Positions 5,278 to 6,560 of a DNA stretch of 6,560 bases are shown here, piece after piece. The DNA is from Draconibacterium sp. GTDB lineage: Bacteria; Bacteroidota; Bacteroidia; Bacteroidales; Prolixibacteraceae. How positions within the stretch are numbered: position 1 is the stretch's first letter; each line of letters starts with the position of its first letter. The notes under the pieces were generated by a model, which saw nothing but the letters and a program-made list of their open reading frames with translations, was not told where the DNA came from and ran no database searches. Both the position numbers and the translations under genes were made by a program. Location of the stretch: the NCBI GenBank assembly GCA_027011835.1, contig JALUZN010000388.1, forward strand, positions 1 through 6,560, given 5' to 3'.

Positions 5278-5946
5278 GTGGCAGAATTTAATTACATCGA
5301 TTTAGGATTAAAAGACTACAAAGAGTGTTGGGATGTTCAGGAAGAGTTACTTGCCGGGGTTGTGGCAGACAAACGGGCACTGGGGAAACCATCAGAAAAA
5401 AATCACTTTTTATTGGTTGAACACCCTCATGTTTATACACTTGGGAAAAGTGGCGATGAGAAAAACCTGCTTGCTCATGGCGACCTGCTAAAAAAAATAG
5501 AAGCTACATTCTATAAAATTAATCGGGGTGGCGATATTACTTACCACGGTCCGGGGCAACTGGTTGGTTACCCCATTATCGACCTCGAAAAATACAAAAT
5601 TGGGGTGCGCGAGTACATCGAGAAAATGGAAGATGCCATTATTGAAACTATTGCCGAATTTGGATTAACGGGCGGAAGAAAAGAAGGTGCAACCGGAATT
5701 TGGCTCGATGCCGAACATCGTGTGCGGGCCCGAAAAGTTTGCGCCATTGGCGTGCGGGTAAGCCGCTACGTTACCATGCACGGTTTTGCTCTGAATGTGA
5801 ATACCGATATGCGCTATTTTAATTACATTAATCCGTGTGGCTTTCAGTCGTTTGGCGTTACATCAATTCAGCAAGAACTTGGAAAAGAGATTTCGATGGA
5901 TGAGGTTAAAACGCTGCTAAAAGAGAAATTCAATAAAATTTTTTAA
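5278..5946 (+). CDS. lipB: Octanoyl-[acyl-carrier-protein]:protein N-octanoyltransferase
   Basis: Transfers octanoate from acyl carrier protein to a lysine of lipoyl domains, providing the substrate for LipA directly upstream. Of 222 residues, the conserved features are HPHVYTLGKSG (49-59), the substrate pocket RGGDITYHGPGQLVGYPI (83-100), the catalytic Lys153 in RKVCAIGVRVSRYVTMHGFALNVN, and the catalytic Cys187 in NPCGF. The Lys/Cys pair matches the known acyltransfer dyad of the family. The start is GTG at 5278: an in-frame TAA at 5269 blocks any longer form, and no ATG lies near the conserved opening (NYIDLGLKDYKECWD). A perfect AGGAGG at 5244-5249 is 28 bases from the GTG, too far for normal use. 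It is the last gene of serS-lipA-lipB, followed by a hairpin shared with the converging gene. Confidence 0.97.
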   Translation: MAEFNYIDLGLKDYKECWDVQEELLAGVVADKRALGKPSEKNHFLLVEHPHVYTLGKSGDEKNLLAHGDLLKKIEATFYKINRGGDITYHGPGQLVGYPIIDLEKYKIGVREYIEKMEDAIIETIAEFGLTGGRKEGATGIWLDAEHRVRARKVCAIGVRVSRYVTMHGFALNVNTDMRYFNYINPCGFQSFGVTSIQQELGKEISMDEVKTLLKEKFNKIF

Positions 5947-5952
5947 CACTGA

Positions 5953-5992
5953 AATCGGATTCTCCGGTGTTTTAATCCCGGAGAATCTGATT
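5953..5992. terminator. Hairpin between converging lipB and deaminase genes
   Basis: AATCGGATTCTCCGG (5953-5967) pairs with 5978-5992, 15 bp including one G-U pair, with loop TGTTTTAATC. It fills the 50-base gap between the lipB stop and the stop of the minus-strand gene, so it probably terminates transcripts from both sides. Neither side has a long T run, which makes efficiency uncertain. Confidence 0.7.
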
Positions 5993-5996
5993 CTTA

Positions 5997-6560
5997 TTAC
6001 TTGTTCTTTTCGTAGTACTCTTTTACCGCTGCAACATACATCTGTTTCGTTTCGCTATCAAGAAAGCTCGCTTTAAAAGAGTTTGTTGCAAGTTGTGCAA
6101 TATCTTCTTTTGTAAGGTCTAAAGCATCGGCAGCTGCCTGAAAGTTTTCGTTTATGTACCCTCCAAAAAAGGCAGGGTCGTCGGAGTTTACAGTCGCCAT
6201 AATATCTTTATCGAGAAAAACTTTTAGCGGAAGATCTTCCATTCTTTTAACCGCTTTAAGTTTTAAATTTGAAAGTGGGCAGACGGTAAGAGGCATTTGC
6301 GTGACAGCAAGCTGTTTCATCAACTCATCGTCTTCAATTGCGCGAATTCCGTGGTCGATACGAGCAACTTTTAACAGTTTCATCGAGTTCCAGATGTATT
6401 CGGTTGGTCCCTCTTCTCCTGCGTGGGCAACGGTTAGAAACCCTTCGCGAATGGCCTTTTCAAAAACCCGTTCAAATTTATTTGGCGGATGGCCAACTTC
6501 CGACGAGTCGAGACCAACTGCAACAATACTATCTTTATAAGGCAGTGCCTGTTCCAATGT
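5997..6560 (-). CDS. add: Adenosine/adenine deaminase family protein, C-terminal part
   Basis: Zinc-dependent deaminase of purine salvage, cytosolic. Only the last 187 codons are present; the frame is open at the right edge (TTG at 6557-6555 is an internal Leu codon, not a start). Visible motifs on the minus strand are GLDSSEVGHPP (6515-6483), HAGEE with a zinc-ligand His and the catalytic Glu (6425-6411), RIDHG (6362-6348), CPLSNLKL and NSDDP with the metal-binding Asp (6188-6174). The N-terminal H-x-H metal motif would lie outside. True adenosine deaminases typically carry a DLAGDE-like motif where this has DSSEVGHPP. From memory, that variant marks the branch that includes Pseudomonas aeruginosa PA0148, shown to act on adenine. 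Adenine deaminase is therefore the likelier activity, though genome annotation usually says adenosine deaminase. It faces away from the right edge and converges with lipB. Confidence 0.93.
   Translation of the reverse strand, partial: TLEQALPYKDSIVAVGLDSSEVGHPPNKFERVFEKAIREGFLTVAHAGEEGPTEYIWNSMKLLKVARIDHGIRAIEDDELMKQLAVTQMPLTVCPLSNLKLKAVKRMEDLPLKVFLDKDIMATVNSDDPAFFGGYINENFQAAADALDLTKEDIAQLATNSFKASFLDSETKQMYVAAVKEYYEKNK

Noticed and set aside
6154..6540. Plus-strand frame of 128 codons opposite the deaminase gene
   Set aside because: The minus-strand frame encodes all the deaminase motifs, and the plus-strand translation resembles no family.

Overview
The window looks like ordinary chromosome from a member of the Bacteroidota. 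Four things point there: promoters of the TTTG / TAnnTTTG type (very clear before rplU), A-rich start regions with almost no Shine-Dalgarno sequence, a PorT-like outer-membrane barrel protein, and an L27 protein with the Ala/Lys/Pro plus helix-hairpin-helix tail that I associate with Bacteroidota ribosomal proteins. A marine or anaerobic Marinilabiliales/Prolixibacteraceae-like host is my guess from protein style only.

Layout. Bases 1 to about 150 are the end of an insertion sequence. The first 14 codons of its transposase lie on the minus strand and run off the left edge. It abuts the last 80 codons of a double [4Fe-4S] ferredoxin-type protein (151-393), which has no start codon and appears to have been cut by the insertion. 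Next is a thioredoxin-fold lipoprotein (440-958) closed by a strong intrinsic terminator. A consensus promoter and a folded leader of about 80 nt precede rplU and rpmA (L21 and L27, 1248-2141), again followed by a terminator. A single-gene unit follows, encoding a small exported beta-barrel protein (2319-2894) and ending in a 15-bp perfect hairpin. The unit serS-lipA-lipB (3077-5946) joins seryl-tRNA synthetase to the two enzymes of lipoate biosynthesis. It converges on an adenosine/adenine deaminase-family gene on the minus strand (5997 to beyond the right edge), with a shared hairpin between the two ends.

How the genes fit together. LipB moves an octanoyl group from acyl carrier protein to the lipoyl domains of 2-oxoacid dehydrogenases and the glycine cleavage H protein. 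LipA then inserts two sulphurs. rplU-rpmA supply two neighbouring large-subunit proteins. The remaining genes are separate units (redox lipoprotein, envelope barrel, purine salvage).

I found no CRISPR array, tRNA, rRNA, toxin-antitoxin pair, defence island or biosynthetic cluster. The most unusual items are the L27-HHH fusion, the structured rplU leader and the IS-truncated ferredoxin gene. None of them amounts to a new multi-gene system.
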